This document shows, piece after piece, positions 21,004 to 28,879 of a DNA stretch of 35,843 nucleotides. The stretch's first letter is position 1. Every line of letters starts with the position of its first letter. Source of the DNA: a virus. The stretch is taken from positions 1 to 35,843 of IMG/VR virus record IMGVR_UViG_3300031957_003564; one strand, 5' to 3'. A model generated the notes under the pieces. It was not told where the DNA came from. It ran no database searches and was given only the letters and a program-made list of their open reading frames with translations. Both the position numbers and the translations under genes were made by a program.

Positions 21004-21973
21004 TTTTGAAAATCTAGATGAGAAGTTTGTTAAAATTGTAAACTCAGGCGAATGGAAGGATCTTCAAGATAAGTTCAATAATTGTGACGACATCTATGTC
21101 TTGGGGCATGGAGGAAATTTAGCCGTTGCAGATCACGCAGCAGTTGACATAACCAGGCTATCAAACGGAACAAAGAACGCAATGTGTCCCGGTAGCGGAG
21201 TTGTTGCAACCTCTCTAATCAACGATTCTAGCTTCGAACAGTGGATGGTTCAGTGGCTATCGTGCAGGACATCGACTAGAACAAAGCGTCAAATGAAGCG
21301 TTCGCTGGTGCTAGGAGTTTCTTCATCAGGAAATTCAGTGGATGTCATCAAGGCTCTGCAGTGGGCAAACGATCGAGGAATGCACATCGCGGTTATATCG
21401 TCTCGAGATCTTCCTCTTGAAATTCCTAACTTGACAAAAGTTCTTCTTGGTGCTGAATACTACCATACGGCAGAAGTTCTGACGCTGCTTCTAACTTATG
21501 AACTAACCCATGGTTCTGGTAGCGTCTGCCCGCCAATTGGAAAGAATTCTCCTGACGACCTGAAGAAGATGAATTGGAAGGGCGGTAAAATTAGAAAGCA
21601 CAGCTATCCAGATGAGCAAGTGAATATTGGTATTGACTTTGATGGCGTCATCCACCGGTGCTCGAAGGGGTATTACGATGGAACAATATACGATTTGCCG
21701 ATAGATGGATCTCGCGAAGCTTTGCAAAAGCTTTCTGAAAAGTACACGATCATAATTCATACTTGCAAAGCAAAGCCCGACCGTGGCTTGGTGAATGGAA
21801 AAACTGGAACCGAGCTTGTTTGGGATTGGCTTGAGAAGCATGGCATGGCAAAATTTGTTTCAAAGGTGACATCAGAAAAACCAAGGGCGGTTGCCTACAT
21901 TGACGACAAGGGATTCCGCTTCTCCGGATGGGATGAATGTATCAAAGAACTTAAGGAAAAAAGTGTACTATGA
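20996..21973 (+). CDS. SIS-domain (GmhA-like) isomerase fused to HAD phosphatase
   Basis: A 325-residue fusion. Residues 1-195 are an SIS domain like sedoheptulose-7-phosphate isomerase: VLGHGGNLAVADHAAVDI near the N-terminus (GmhA: GNGGSAADAQH), VLGVSSSGNSVDVIKAL, and a C-terminal helix HTAEVLTLLLTYEL. From about 210 a HAD domain begins: GIDFDGVIHRC (nucleophile near 214), IIIHTCKAKPDR and AYIDDKGFRF. GmhA and GmhB act in ADP/GDP-heptose synthesis, so one polypeptide may catalyse two heptose-pathway steps. Start ATG 20996 has GAGG 9 bases upstream and overlaps the aldolase gene by 8 bases. Confidence 0.85.
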   Translation: MLNFENLDEKFVKIVNSGEWKDLQDKFNNCDDIYVLGHGGNLAVADHAAVDITRLSNGTKNAMCPGSGVVATSLINDSSFEQWMVQWLSCRTSTRTKRQMKRSLVLGVSSSGNSVDVIKALQWANDRGMHIAVISSRDLPLEIPNLTKVLLGAEYYHTAEVLTLLLTYELTHGSGSVCPPIGKNSPDDLKKMNWKGGKIRKHSYPDEQVNIGIDFDGVIHRCSKGYYDGTIYDLPIDGSREALQKLSEKYTIIIHTCKAKPDRGLVNGKTGTELVWDWLEKHGMAKFVSKVTSEKPRAVAYIDDKGFRFSGWDECIKELKEKSVL

Positions 21974-22902
21974 AAAAAATGAAAGTGTACATTATCACTT
22001 ACAAACGGTGTGGTGTTCTTAACGATACTCTGGATAAACTATTCGCATCAGACTTCTCAAAGCTAGACAATACTGAAGTTAACATCATCAACAATCACAG
22101 TGAGTTTAGTTTAGATGAAAGGTTCAAGAACAGTGTCAATGTTCTTCATAATGTTCTAAGACCTGACTGGTCCAACGGAAACGTGTCGGAGAATTACAAT
22201 CAGGCCTTTGTAAACGGTGTTGTAAGCCTTAGAAAACCGGATACTGAAATACTGGTTACACTTCAAAATGATGCAGTTGTTGACCCAAACTGGTGTGCTA
22301 ATCTCGACGTTCTTTTCAATGAGAAAGGATACGACTTCGTAACCGGACTCTGCGGTGACACTGTTGTGGCCTACAAACCTAGTGCCATAAAAAGCATTGG
22401 GATGTGGGACGAAAATTTGCCCGCCCAGTACAAAGAAACTGACTACTTCTTAAGGGCACTTAGCCTAAATAAAAAGAAGTCTTCATTGAACGACATCGTC
22501 CATGGTATTTTGCTAAATCACGAGCCCGACTATCCGATTGAGTCATTTGATGATAGAAACTTTGTGTCTGTGAAAAAGGATGGACAGAATTTAATTAAAA
22601 GAAAGCCTGACGATGCTGAACAGCTAGAAATCTGGAATGGATCCCGCGGGGGAATCTATAAGGTCACCGCATGGAATTACTTTTACAATAAGTGGGAGGG
22701 AACATGGGCTTACGGGAACCCTGTCCACACGAGCGATCAGCAGGGATGGATTAAGAACTGGTCTAATAGAATGATAGAAGATCCTCCGAGACCGGCACTA
22801 TCTAAAGTGAAGACTTACTTTAAGTACATCTATTTCGAAAAAGACTTGGACAACCTGGAGCAAAAGAACTACTTTTCTTACAGTCGGCCTCAAGGCCGAT
22901 AG
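21970..22902 (+). CDS. Family 2-like glycosyltransferase
   Basis: A 310-residue GT-A protein. KVYIITYKRCGVLNDTLDKL and INNHSEFS resemble the GT2 N-terminus (Asn-Asn-His replaces the usual Asp). LVTLQNDAVVDPNW is the metal-site region, with N-D in place of D-x-D. YKETDYFLRAL corresponds to the ED-type catalytic-base segment. The long C-terminal part is rich in Trp and Tyr and unlike common families. ATG 21970 overlaps the previous stop. A short hairpin TCGGCCT-CAAGGCCGA at 22884-22899 lies in its last codons, without a T tract. Confidence 0.75.
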   Translation: MKKMKVYIITYKRCGVLNDTLDKLFASDFSKLDNTEVNIINNHSEFSLDERFKNSVNVLHNVLRPDWSNGNVSENYNQAFVNGVVSLRKPDTEILVTLQNDAVVDPNWCANLDVLFNEKGYDFVTGLCGDTVVAYKPSAIKSIGMWDENLPAQYKETDYFLRALSLNKKKSSLNDIVHGILLNHEPDYPIESFDDRNFVSVKKDGQNLIKRKPDDAEQLEIWNGSRGGIYKVTAWNYFYNKWEGTWAYGNPVHTSDQQGWIKNWSNRMIEDPPRPALSKVKTYFKYIYFEKDLDNLEQKNYFSYSRPQGR

Positions 22903-22916
22903 GCAATAGAATTGTC

Positions 22917-23720
22917 ATGTTCATTAAAAAGCTGAAAGGTTTCTCTGGATGTGATGTAAGTTTACATATTGACGAAAAAACAGGTCGAAGGTTTGTAAGA
23001 AAAATATCATCTTCTATTGAATACAATGTTCGTCTAGAACGTCAAATGAAGAAGCAGATGACATTCTCAGACAAAGTGCTTAAAACTCCTGAAGTGTATA
23101 CTTCTGGAATGATCAAAGATAAGTTCTATTTTGATATGGAGTTTGTTAGAGGGGAGACTTTTAACAATTTTGTCTCAACAAACAGCCCGGGGAATGTGCT
23201 TCACGTTTTTGAGAAAATCATTCACTATTTGTCGGGTATCGACTCTAAAACGAAAGACATGTCTCACTTGATTGAGGACAAAATAGAGAGCCTTCGATCA
23301 AAAATAGATTCAAGTTTGCATGGCCATTTGGACTATTGCTTAGAATGTAGTTGGAAAAATGTACAGGAATCGATTAGCCATGGAGATTTAACGTTTGAAA
23401 ACATTATCGTCTACAAGACCGACATTTATTTGATCGACTTCCTCGACTCGTTTGTAGAGACAAAATACGTCGATTATTCCAAGCTTTTACAAGATATAGT
23501 TTTGATGTGGTCGTGGAGAAATAGTACTTCTCCTCCTTTCATAAAATGCATATTCTTGTATAACAAGATATGTGAAAGCCTAGGTGAAGAAGAAACAGAG
23601 ATGATTAAAAGATTACTAGTTCTGAACGTGTTAAGAATTGTGCCCTACGCCGATCAGCGCACATTGAAATACTTGAAGGGTCGGCTTGACTATTTAGAGG
23701 AAAGACTTGAATCATCATAA
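22917..23720 (+). CDS. APH-like small-molecule kinase
   Basis: A 267-residue protein kinase-fold enzyme of the aminoglycoside phosphotransferase/choline kinase type. FYFDMEFVRGETF is the hinge region, SHGDLTFENIIV (about 154-165) is the catalytic loop (HGDLxxxN) and YLIDFLDSF the metal loop (DFD-like). The N-terminal glycine loop is weak. Among sugar genes it may phosphorylate a heptose, choline or ethanolamine-type substrate. The next gene is a nucleotidyltransferase, so kinase plus nucleotidyltransferase resembles LicA-LicC or heptose-kinase/HddC pairs. Confidence 0.78.
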   Translation: MFIKKLKGFSGCDVSLHIDEKTGRRFVRKISSSIEYNVRLERQMKKQMTFSDKVLKTPEVYTSGMIKDKFYFDMEFVRGETFNNFVSTNSPGNVLHVFEKIIHYLSGIDSKTKDMSHLIEDKIESLRSKIDSSLHGHLDYCLECSWKNVQESISHGDLTFENIIVYKTDIYLIDFLDSFVETKYVDYSKLLQDIVLMWSWRNSTSPPFIKCIFLYNKICESLGEEETEMIKRLLVLNVLRIVPYADQRTLKYLKGRLDYLEERLESS

Positions 23721-24786
23721 ATACAATACAAAAACTACTCTGATAGTTCCGGCAGCCGGAAAGTCTAGTAGGTACCCAGGGATGAGACCTAAGTGGCTTT
23801 TGACTCATCCCAACGGTAAACTAATGATCGATGAGGTTGTGTCTTCTTTTAACCCACAAGAGTTTGATCGAGTCATCATAACAATTCTAAAGGATCATTG
23901 TGATCAATACGACGCGGATCAAGTGCTTAAGCAGGTTTTTGGAGATGCAATCGAAATATTGATACTTCCTGAGCCGACAAAGTCTGCCGCTGAAACAGTG
24001 TACAGAACTCTGGAAGACATGTCTGTGACCGGTCAGGTGGTAATCAAAGATTCCGACTGCCTAGTTGAGAGTCGACTATGTTTTGGCAACAACTATATTG
24101 TGGGCCTTAAAGTATCTTCGGATTCAAGTGTCGAAAGAATCCAGCAAAAGAGTTTCATCATTAAAAATGACGACGACATAGTGGTCGACATCATTGAAAA
24201 AGAGATCGTTTCAAACATTGTTTGTGTGGGCGTTTATTCAATGAACGCTAACGACTATAGAAGAGCGTATAACAGCATTTTAGAAAACAACGTCTACAAG
24301 AAGCTTAACGAATTGTACGTCAGTCATATTGTATCTTACTTAGTCGTCTGTCAAGGCACTGTTTTTGAGTATGTAGAAGCTGATAAATTCAAGGATTGGG
24401 GAACAAAAGAAGACTGGTATAAAGAGCTGGAAAAACATAACACTTACATCTTTGACATCGACGGAGTCATGTTAAGAAACTGTGGCAAGTTTGGTAAGAA
24501 AAATTGGTCGAACTATTTTGAACCAATTCAAGAAAATATCAATGTTGTTAAGCGTCTTTCTGATGAGGGACATGAGATCATATTCATGACTGCCAGGACT
24601 TCGGAATATTTGAATAGATTCAGAGATTTAATGGAAGAGGTGGGAATAAGATACAAGCAAATAGTTTCGGGTTGCAACCACGGTCGACGAATTATCATTA
24701 ATGACTTTGCAGCAACAAACCCCTATCCTTCTTGTGAGGCTTTGTCTATTAAGAGAAACGATGAACTGGACACTTACTTAAAATGA
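23707..24786 (+). CDS. NTP-transferase fused to HAD phosphatase
   Basis: A 359-residue fusion. The N-terminal domain (1-240) is a sugar- or choline-phosphate nucleotidyltransferase: LIVPAAGKSSRYPGMRPKW (12-30) with the nucleotide-binding Arg and Lys, VVIKDSDCLV in the position of the metal-binding Asp, and KDWGTKEDWY at its end. From about 249 a HAD domain follows: IFDIDGVMLRN, IIFMTARTSEY and IIINDFAA. The HAD resembles that at 20996. TTG 23707 has AGAGG 6 bases upstream and overlaps the kinase gene by 14 bases. Confidence 0.85.
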   Translation: MNHHKYNTKTTLIVPAAGKSSRYPGMRPKWLLTHPNGKLMIDEVVSSFNPQEFDRVIITILKDHCDQYDADQVLKQVFGDAIEILILPEPTKSAAETVYRTLEDMSVTGQVVIKDSDCLVESRLCFGNNYIVGLKVSSDSSVERIQQKSFIIKNDDDIVVDIIEKEIVSNIVCVGVYSMNANDYRRAYNSILENNVYKKLNELYVSHIVSYLVVCQGTVFEYVEADKFKDWGTKEDWYKELEKHNTYIFDIDGVMLRNCGKFGKKNWSNYFEPIQENINVVKRLSDEGHEIIFMTARTSEYLNRFRDLMEEVGIRYKQIVSGCNHGRRIIINDFAATNPYPSCEALSIKRNDELDTYLK

Positions 24787-25523
24787 TCATCAATATCAAT
24801 AAGGAAGATATCTGCAATCTGAGTAGGCTTCCTGTTAAGATGGAAGAAAATCCGTGTCATTTGACTGCTCTACAGTTGTGGCGCTGGGGTTCGAATCCCA
24901 CCACTCGTCTCAAGGACTGCCTCAGCTGTGAGGAGACACTGCTGTTTCAACATTACATGTCATACAATCCAAAGAGTCTTTATGATATGTATGGAGTTGT
25001 TGAAAAATTAAAAAGCTATTCTGTCAAGACACCCTTCTTACCGTGGATTCACTCTTATCCTGCTTCCAGTCACAGCGACATAGCTTTTATTTATCGAGAC
25101 TTACCTTTCATAGAGCGTCAGTGCAAGATGATTGCTTCTTTAGTAAGTTCGTTTCTTAAGAATGGATATAGACCTGAAGACTTTGGTAGACGAGAAAATA
25201 AGAACGAAGACTGGCCATGGCCTATTGATTGGCGTACCAAGGGACATATTGCTGGATACTTTCTTTCTAGTAAAGACAAGAAGAAGTTTTATGTGACTGC
25301 TGGAAATCATAGAGCGGCCGTGTTTTCTGCACTGTTTTCTAATCAGAAGATCCCGGTTGTGTATGAGAAAAAAGAGTTTATGAAACCGCAATATGCAGCT
25401 CAAAAAAGAGTCTTTCTAGAAGAGTATAGCTTAGAAGAAGTTAACGAGTGGCCGTCGGTAAAAAGCGGTTTCTTGTCAGGAAAAGAAGCAACTATGATAA
25501 CGGAGGTGTATCTGAATGGGTGA
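24783..25523 (+). CDS. ParB-like domain protein in the sugar cluster
   Basis: A 246-residue protein. The C-terminal segment YVTAGNHRAAVFSALFSNQKIPVVYE (about 171-196, cut here into motif GNHRAA and IPVV) matches the ParB/Srx fold signature GxHRxxA. The N-terminal part has Cys in DCLSCEE and WRWGSNP. Its start overlaps the previous stop. ParB-like proteins occur in polysaccharide loci with unknown function, where they may act as kinases or nucleotide hydrolases rather than in partition. The function here is not readable. Confidence 0.65.
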   Translation: MIININKEDICNLSRLPVKMEENPCHLTALQLWRWGSNPTTRLKDCLSCEETLLFQHYMSYNPKSLYDMYGVVEKLKSYSVKTPFLPWIHSYPASSHSDIAFIYRDLPFIERQCKMIASLVSSFLKNGYRPEDFGRRENKNEDWPWPIDWRTKGHIAGYFLSSKDKKKFYVTAGNHRAAVFSALFSNQKIPVVYEKKEFMKPQYAAQKRVFLEEYSLEEVNEWPSVKSGFLSGKEATMITEVYLNG

Positions 25524-26226
25524 CTACACAATTGAAGATATCAGAAGAAAAGTTCAAGACTTATCCCGAGACCAAGAGTGGAATCACTTTTATGATCTCA
25601 AAGGTGTGAGAACACGCTCACAACATGTAAACAGCCCCGGGTATAACACTGCTAAGTGGAAACGTCTCGAGCCAATTTTGTCTAAAATTATTGATGAAGA
25701 AATTAACAGTGTTCTAGATGTTGGCTGCAGCGACGGATACTACAGCATCGAATTAGCTAAATTGCACAAGAACATTGCCGTAACGGGAATTGACCTCGAT
25801 GACTTGAGAATCCAAAGGTGCAAATTTGTGAAGAAAATTTTCCAAATTCAAAACTCCAGCTTCAAGACCGCCGACCTCTATGACTTAATGAGCTCAAAAA
25901 AAACACATGATATTGTTATGGGCCTCGGGCTTCTCCACAGGGTTCCAGATTTGGAGCAATGCATCAGAGATTTGTGCAGCATGGCGAACAAATTTGTGGT
26001 ATTCGAGTTTAAGACCCTGAAAACCAGTGAACCCTCTTTCTTGCATAAGGGTGGTGAAACAAAGTCTAATTGCCTAAATGGTCTTTACAAAATACCTTCA
26101 ATTTCCTATGTTAAAAATGAGATGGCCATTCATGGATTTTCCAGCTATATTGCAGTGGAAGACGATAATTCAGATTTGAAATACCCTAGAACAATCATGG
26201 TAGGGAAAAATGAATCAAGTATTTGA
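25516..26226 (+). CDS. SAM-dependent methyltransferase (CmoB-like)
   Basis: A 236-residue class I methyltransferase. SVLDVGCSDGYYSIELA (about 65-81) is motif I, TGIDLDDLRIQR the acidic loop, IVMGLGLLHRVPDLEQ motif IV. An N-terminal helical region precedes the fold, as in CmoB-like proteins. A Cys- and Lys-rich stretch (KGGETKSNCLN) follows. ATG 25516 lies inside the preceding gene's end. Likely methylates a glycan; a tRNA target, suggested by the resemblance to CmoB, cannot be excluded. Confidence 0.82.
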   Translation: MGDYTIEDIRRKVQDLSRDQEWNHFYDLKGVRTRSQHVNSPGYNTAKWKRLEPILSKIIDEEINSVLDVGCSDGYYSIELAKLHKNIAVTGIDLDDLRIQRCKFVKKIFQIQNSSFKTADLYDLMSSKKTHDIVMGLGLLHRVPDLEQCIRDLCSMANKFVVFEFKTLKTSEPSFLHKGGETKSNCLNGLYKIPSISYVKNEMAIHGFSSYIAVEDDNSDLKYPRTIMVGKNESSI

Positions 26227-27043
26227 GAAGTATAAGAACGTTCATGAAGGTAAAAGGGCTTTCCTAATCGCAAACGGCCCCAGTTTGAATCAAACGAACT
26301 TAGACTTGATCGAAAATGAAATTTCGTTTGCAATGAACAGAATTTCTCTAAAATACGATCAGACTTCATGGCGCCCCACTTATTACCTGTTTTCGTCAAC
26401 AAACGTGACGCCTTCAAAACCGTGGAGTCAAGAATGGCAATCTTCAGTAAGGCAGGCAATAGCAGAGAATCGAACAACTAGTTTTGTTGCTGAGAGATTT
26501 AGGCGTTACATAGACCCTTTGAGTGAGTGTTCTCGCGTCGAATGGTTTGACAGTATGTCGGAAAGAAAGCCAGATAAATTTGGAAATATTCACCCTTCAT
26601 GTTTTTCAACGAATGTCGTCGAAAGAATTGACAAGACTGGAACAACAATGAATCTAGCCTTGCAGCTTTGTTTTCATATGGGCATCTCTGAAATTGTATT
26701 TGTGGGTGCGGATTTAGGTTGGACTCGAGATGAAGGAACTAACAATGATCCTAACCACTTCTCAAAAAACTATGTCGCAGAAATTACAAAGCCAGAAAAA
26801 GCGAACAATCAAATGAGGAACGTTCACTCACTCTCAGGTCTTCATTTCAAGATGCATAAGCCTGATACAAAAATCTACAATGCAAGTAAGCGAACAGTGT
26901 TAGACGTGTATCCAATCATAGATTTTGAGCGTTATGTTGAATGTGGTGAAATTGTTTTGCTAGATGGAAAAAGAGATAACGCAAAAAAATTCTGGGAATC
27001 CCCGCCTCAATATGGGTATTTTGATGAATTCAGCAAGCGCTGA
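26210..27043 (+). CDS. DUF115/Maf-like or sialyltransferase-like Rossmann protein
   Basis: A 277-residue protein. RAFLIANGPSLNQTNLDLI (16-34) is the motif shared by DUF115/MptE-like proteins, the flagellin glycosylation (Maf) proteins and GT42 sialyltransferases. Then comes FAMNRISL, and TMNLALQLCFHMGISEIVFVG with ADLGWT closes the Rossmann core. It overlaps the methyltransferase gene by 17 bases and is the last gene of the gapless run. A glycosyltransferase role fits the context, but the family's biochemistry varies. Confidence 0.72.
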   Translation: MNQVFEKYKNVHEGKRAFLIANGPSLNQTNLDLIENEISFAMNRISLKYDQTSWRPTYYLFSSTNVTPSKPWSQEWQSSVRQAIAENRTTSFVAERFRRYIDPLSECSRVEWFDSMSERKPDKFGNIHPSCFSTNVVERIDKTGTTMNLALQLCFHMGISEIVFVGADLGWTRDEGTNNDPNHFSKNYVAEITKPEKANNQMRNVHSLSGLHFKMHKPDTKIYNASKRTVLDVYPIIDFERYVECGEIVLLDGKRDNAKKFWESPPQYGYFDEFSKR

Positions 27044-27165
27044 TTAGCTCAAGAAAATTTGAAAAAAAACAACTTGTAAAGTATATTTTCTGGACCTAAA
27101 GGAAAATAAAGCTTTCGAAAGCTAATGCTTCAAAACTATGCTTATGGACTAAAATAGGAGAAAAA
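27044..27165 (+). promoter_or_regulatory. Promoter and palindrome upstream of the SDR epimerase
   Basis: This AT-rich gap holds a strong promoter: TTGAAA (27059-27064), 17 bases, TATATT (27082-27087). Transcription would begin near 27094, leaving a leader of about 70 bases. Within it lies the perfect palindrome AGCTTTCGAAAGCT (27110-27123), a plausible repressor site or weak hairpin. The ribosome site AGGAG (27156-27160) precedes the GTG start at 27166. Confidence 0.65.
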
Positions 27166-28026
27166 GTGAGAGTACTCGTTACCGGTGGATTGGGTTTTGT
27201 TGGTTCGAACCTGGTCAAAATGTTGGTAGATTCCGGCAAAGAAGTTACGGTTATGGATAATCTGTGTTCCGATTCTTCATCTCGAGACTACATGCTTGAT
27301 GGAGTTGAGTACTGGATTGATGACATCAGAAACTTAGATCGAGCAAGATATGTTGGTCGAAAGTTTGATGTCATTTACCATCTTGCAGCTCACGCAAGGA
27401 TTCAGCTGAGCTTCAAGCACCCGCTAGACTATCTTGACAATGACATTATGGGAACAGCACACGTTTGTGATTATGCCAAGAGAATTGGCGCAAAGGTTGT
27501 TTATGCTGGGTCAAGCTCTGCATACGGTGGAATTATGTTGAACCCCTATGCTTACGCAAAGTACACAGGCGAGCAGGTTTGTGAAATGTACAGCAGGGTG
27601 TTTGGTCTAAGCACTGTTACGGCTCGTTTCTTCAACGTCTATGGCGATCGTCAACCGTGTGTTGGCCCTTATGCAACAGTCATCGGAATTTTTGAAAGAC
27701 AGATCATCAATGGCGATGCTCTTACTATTACCGGAAACGGTGAGCAACGTCGTGACTTCACGCACGTATCGGACATTGCAAAAGGCTTGATGGCCCTTAG
27801 CGAAGGAACCTATTCCGGTCAAATTTTCAATCTTGGAACTGCAACTAATCACTCGATCAACCAATTAGCAGATCTTTTTGGACGAGAGAAGAAGTACATT
27901 CCTGCTCGTCCTGGCGAAGCTTGGGAAACGTTGGCTGATATTTCAGAAACAACGGAAGCTTGTGGTTGGACACCGCAACACACCCTCGAGGACTATGTTG
28001 CAAACTGGCTAAAAATCAATAGCTGA
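27166..28026 (+). CDS. NAD-dependent sugar epimerase/dehydratase (extended SDR)
   Basis: A 286-residue enzyme. The NAD motif TGGLGFVG is at 6-13, MDNLCSDSS follows, DVIYHLAAHARI carries the AAH site, AGSSSAYG the catalytic Ser, and NPYAYAKYTGE the Tyr128-x3-Lys132 pair. GNGEQRRDFTHVSDI is the sugar-binding segment typical of UDP-glucose 4-epimerases and related enzymes. It is shorter than GalE (about 338). Exact sugar (glucose, GlcNAc, GDP-mannose) cannot be told. GTG start with AGGAG; it has its own promoter. Confidence 0.9.
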   Translation: MRVLVTGGLGFVGSNLVKMLVDSGKEVTVMDNLCSDSSSRDYMLDGVEYWIDDIRNLDRARYVGRKFDVIYHLAAHARIQLSFKHPLDYLDNDIMGTAHVCDYAKRIGAKVVYAGSSSAYGGIMLNPYAYAKYTGEQVCEMYSRVFGLSTVTARFFNVYGDRQPCVGPYATVIGIFERQIINGDALTITGNGEQRRDFTHVSDIAKGLMALSEGTYSGQIFNLGTATNHSINQLADLFGREKKYIPARPGEAWETLADISETTEACGWTPQHTLEDYVANWLKINS

Positions 28027-28039
28027 CCAAGGCTTCTGC

Positions 28040-28879
28040 ATGTTTCCCACCGGAAAACCACACGTTTCGTATTCAGAAATCAAGAACTGGAAAGAGTGTC
28101 CTTGGCGTCACAAGCTCCTGTATATCGATAAGCTTGGTACTTTCGAAGCAAGCGTGTACACAGAGTTTGGAACAGCGGTTCATGCTGGTGCCGAGAAGTT
28201 TCTTCAGACTCGAAAGATAGACATTCCTATGGTCTTAAGCTTGATTGATGAGGCTTGGAAAAAGCATCGCCTAGACCACCCAGATGTCGTTCAGAAGGCA
28301 ATTGATTCAGCCGCGGCTAGCGGATGGACATTCAAACATCACCCTGTTGAATCATGGAAGCAGTGGGCGACAACAATTCTGAACGATCTCGAGCAGTTTA
28401 TGGACGAGAACTTCAATGACTGGGTTTACATCGCAGCCGAGGATGCGCTCTACGAGAACATCGAAAATGACGAAATAAAGTTCAAGGGCTTTATTGACGG
28501 AATCATTGGAGACACCGATAAGCGTGGCAAGAAGCGCATTTGGATTATAGACTGGAAAACAGCCGGTCCTGGTGGTTGGAGGCTAAATAAGAAGAGAGAC
28601 TTCCTTACACAGGCTCAGCTGGCTGCATACAAGATTTACTGGTCTAGGAGAGAAGGGATTGATATCAAGGACGTACGCTGTGCTTTTGTTCTTCTGAAAA
28701 GAGAATCGAAGCCAGGTAAGTCGATTTCAATTGTTCCGGTTTCTGTTGGTCCAAAGATGGTTCAGAAAACGGATAAGCTGGTGCATAGCATGCTGAAATC
28801 TGTCAGACGAAAGATGCATCTCAAGAACAAAGAGTCTTGCAGATTCTGCGAATTTAAAGGAACGGAGCATTGCAAGTGA
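28040..28879 (+). CDS. RecB/Cas4-like Fe-S nuclease (PD-(D/E)XK)
   Basis: A 279-residue nuclease. Motifs in order: SYSEIKNWKECPW with C20, FGTAVHAG (His of the RecB family), FKGFIDGII with the active-site Asp, IIDWKTAG (the D-x-K, near 169-176), and QLAAYKIYW, typical of RecB family motif. C-terminal Cys at 267, 270 and 278 complete a four-Cys set with C20, as in Cas4 and AddB, where they hold a 4Fe-4S cluster. Cas4 itself is about 200 residues. No CRISPR array is nearby, so phage recombination or DNA degradation is more likely. Confidence 0.88.
   Translation: MFPTGKPHVSYSEIKNWKECPWRHKLLYIDKLGTFEASVYTEFGTAVHAGAEKFLQTRKIDIPMVLSLIDEAWKKHRLDHPDVVQKAIDSAAASGWTFKHHPVESWKQWATTILNDLEQFMDENFNDWVYIAAEDALYENIENDEIKFKGFIDGIIGDTDKRGKKRIWIIDWKTAGPGGWRLNKKRDFLTQAQLAAYKIYWSRREGIDIKDVRCAFVLLKRESKPGKSISIVPVSVGPKMVQKTDKLVHSMLKSVRRKMHLKNKESCRFCEFKGTEHCK

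Noticed and set aside
22884-22899. GC-rich hairpin TCGGCCT-CAAGGCCGA as a terminator
   Set aside because: No T tract follows and it lies within the last codons of the GT gene; left as a possible RNA structure only.
24858-24910. tRNA-like T arm (GGGGTTCGAATCCC) within coding sequence
   Set aside because: The outer T-stem pairs fail (G-A and T-C), no acceptor or anticodon arm is found around it, and it lies in frame inside the ParB-like gene.
28040-28879. Cas4 gene as part of a CRISPR system
   Set aside because: No repeats or other cas genes are seen; length and context fit a phage RecB-type nuclease.
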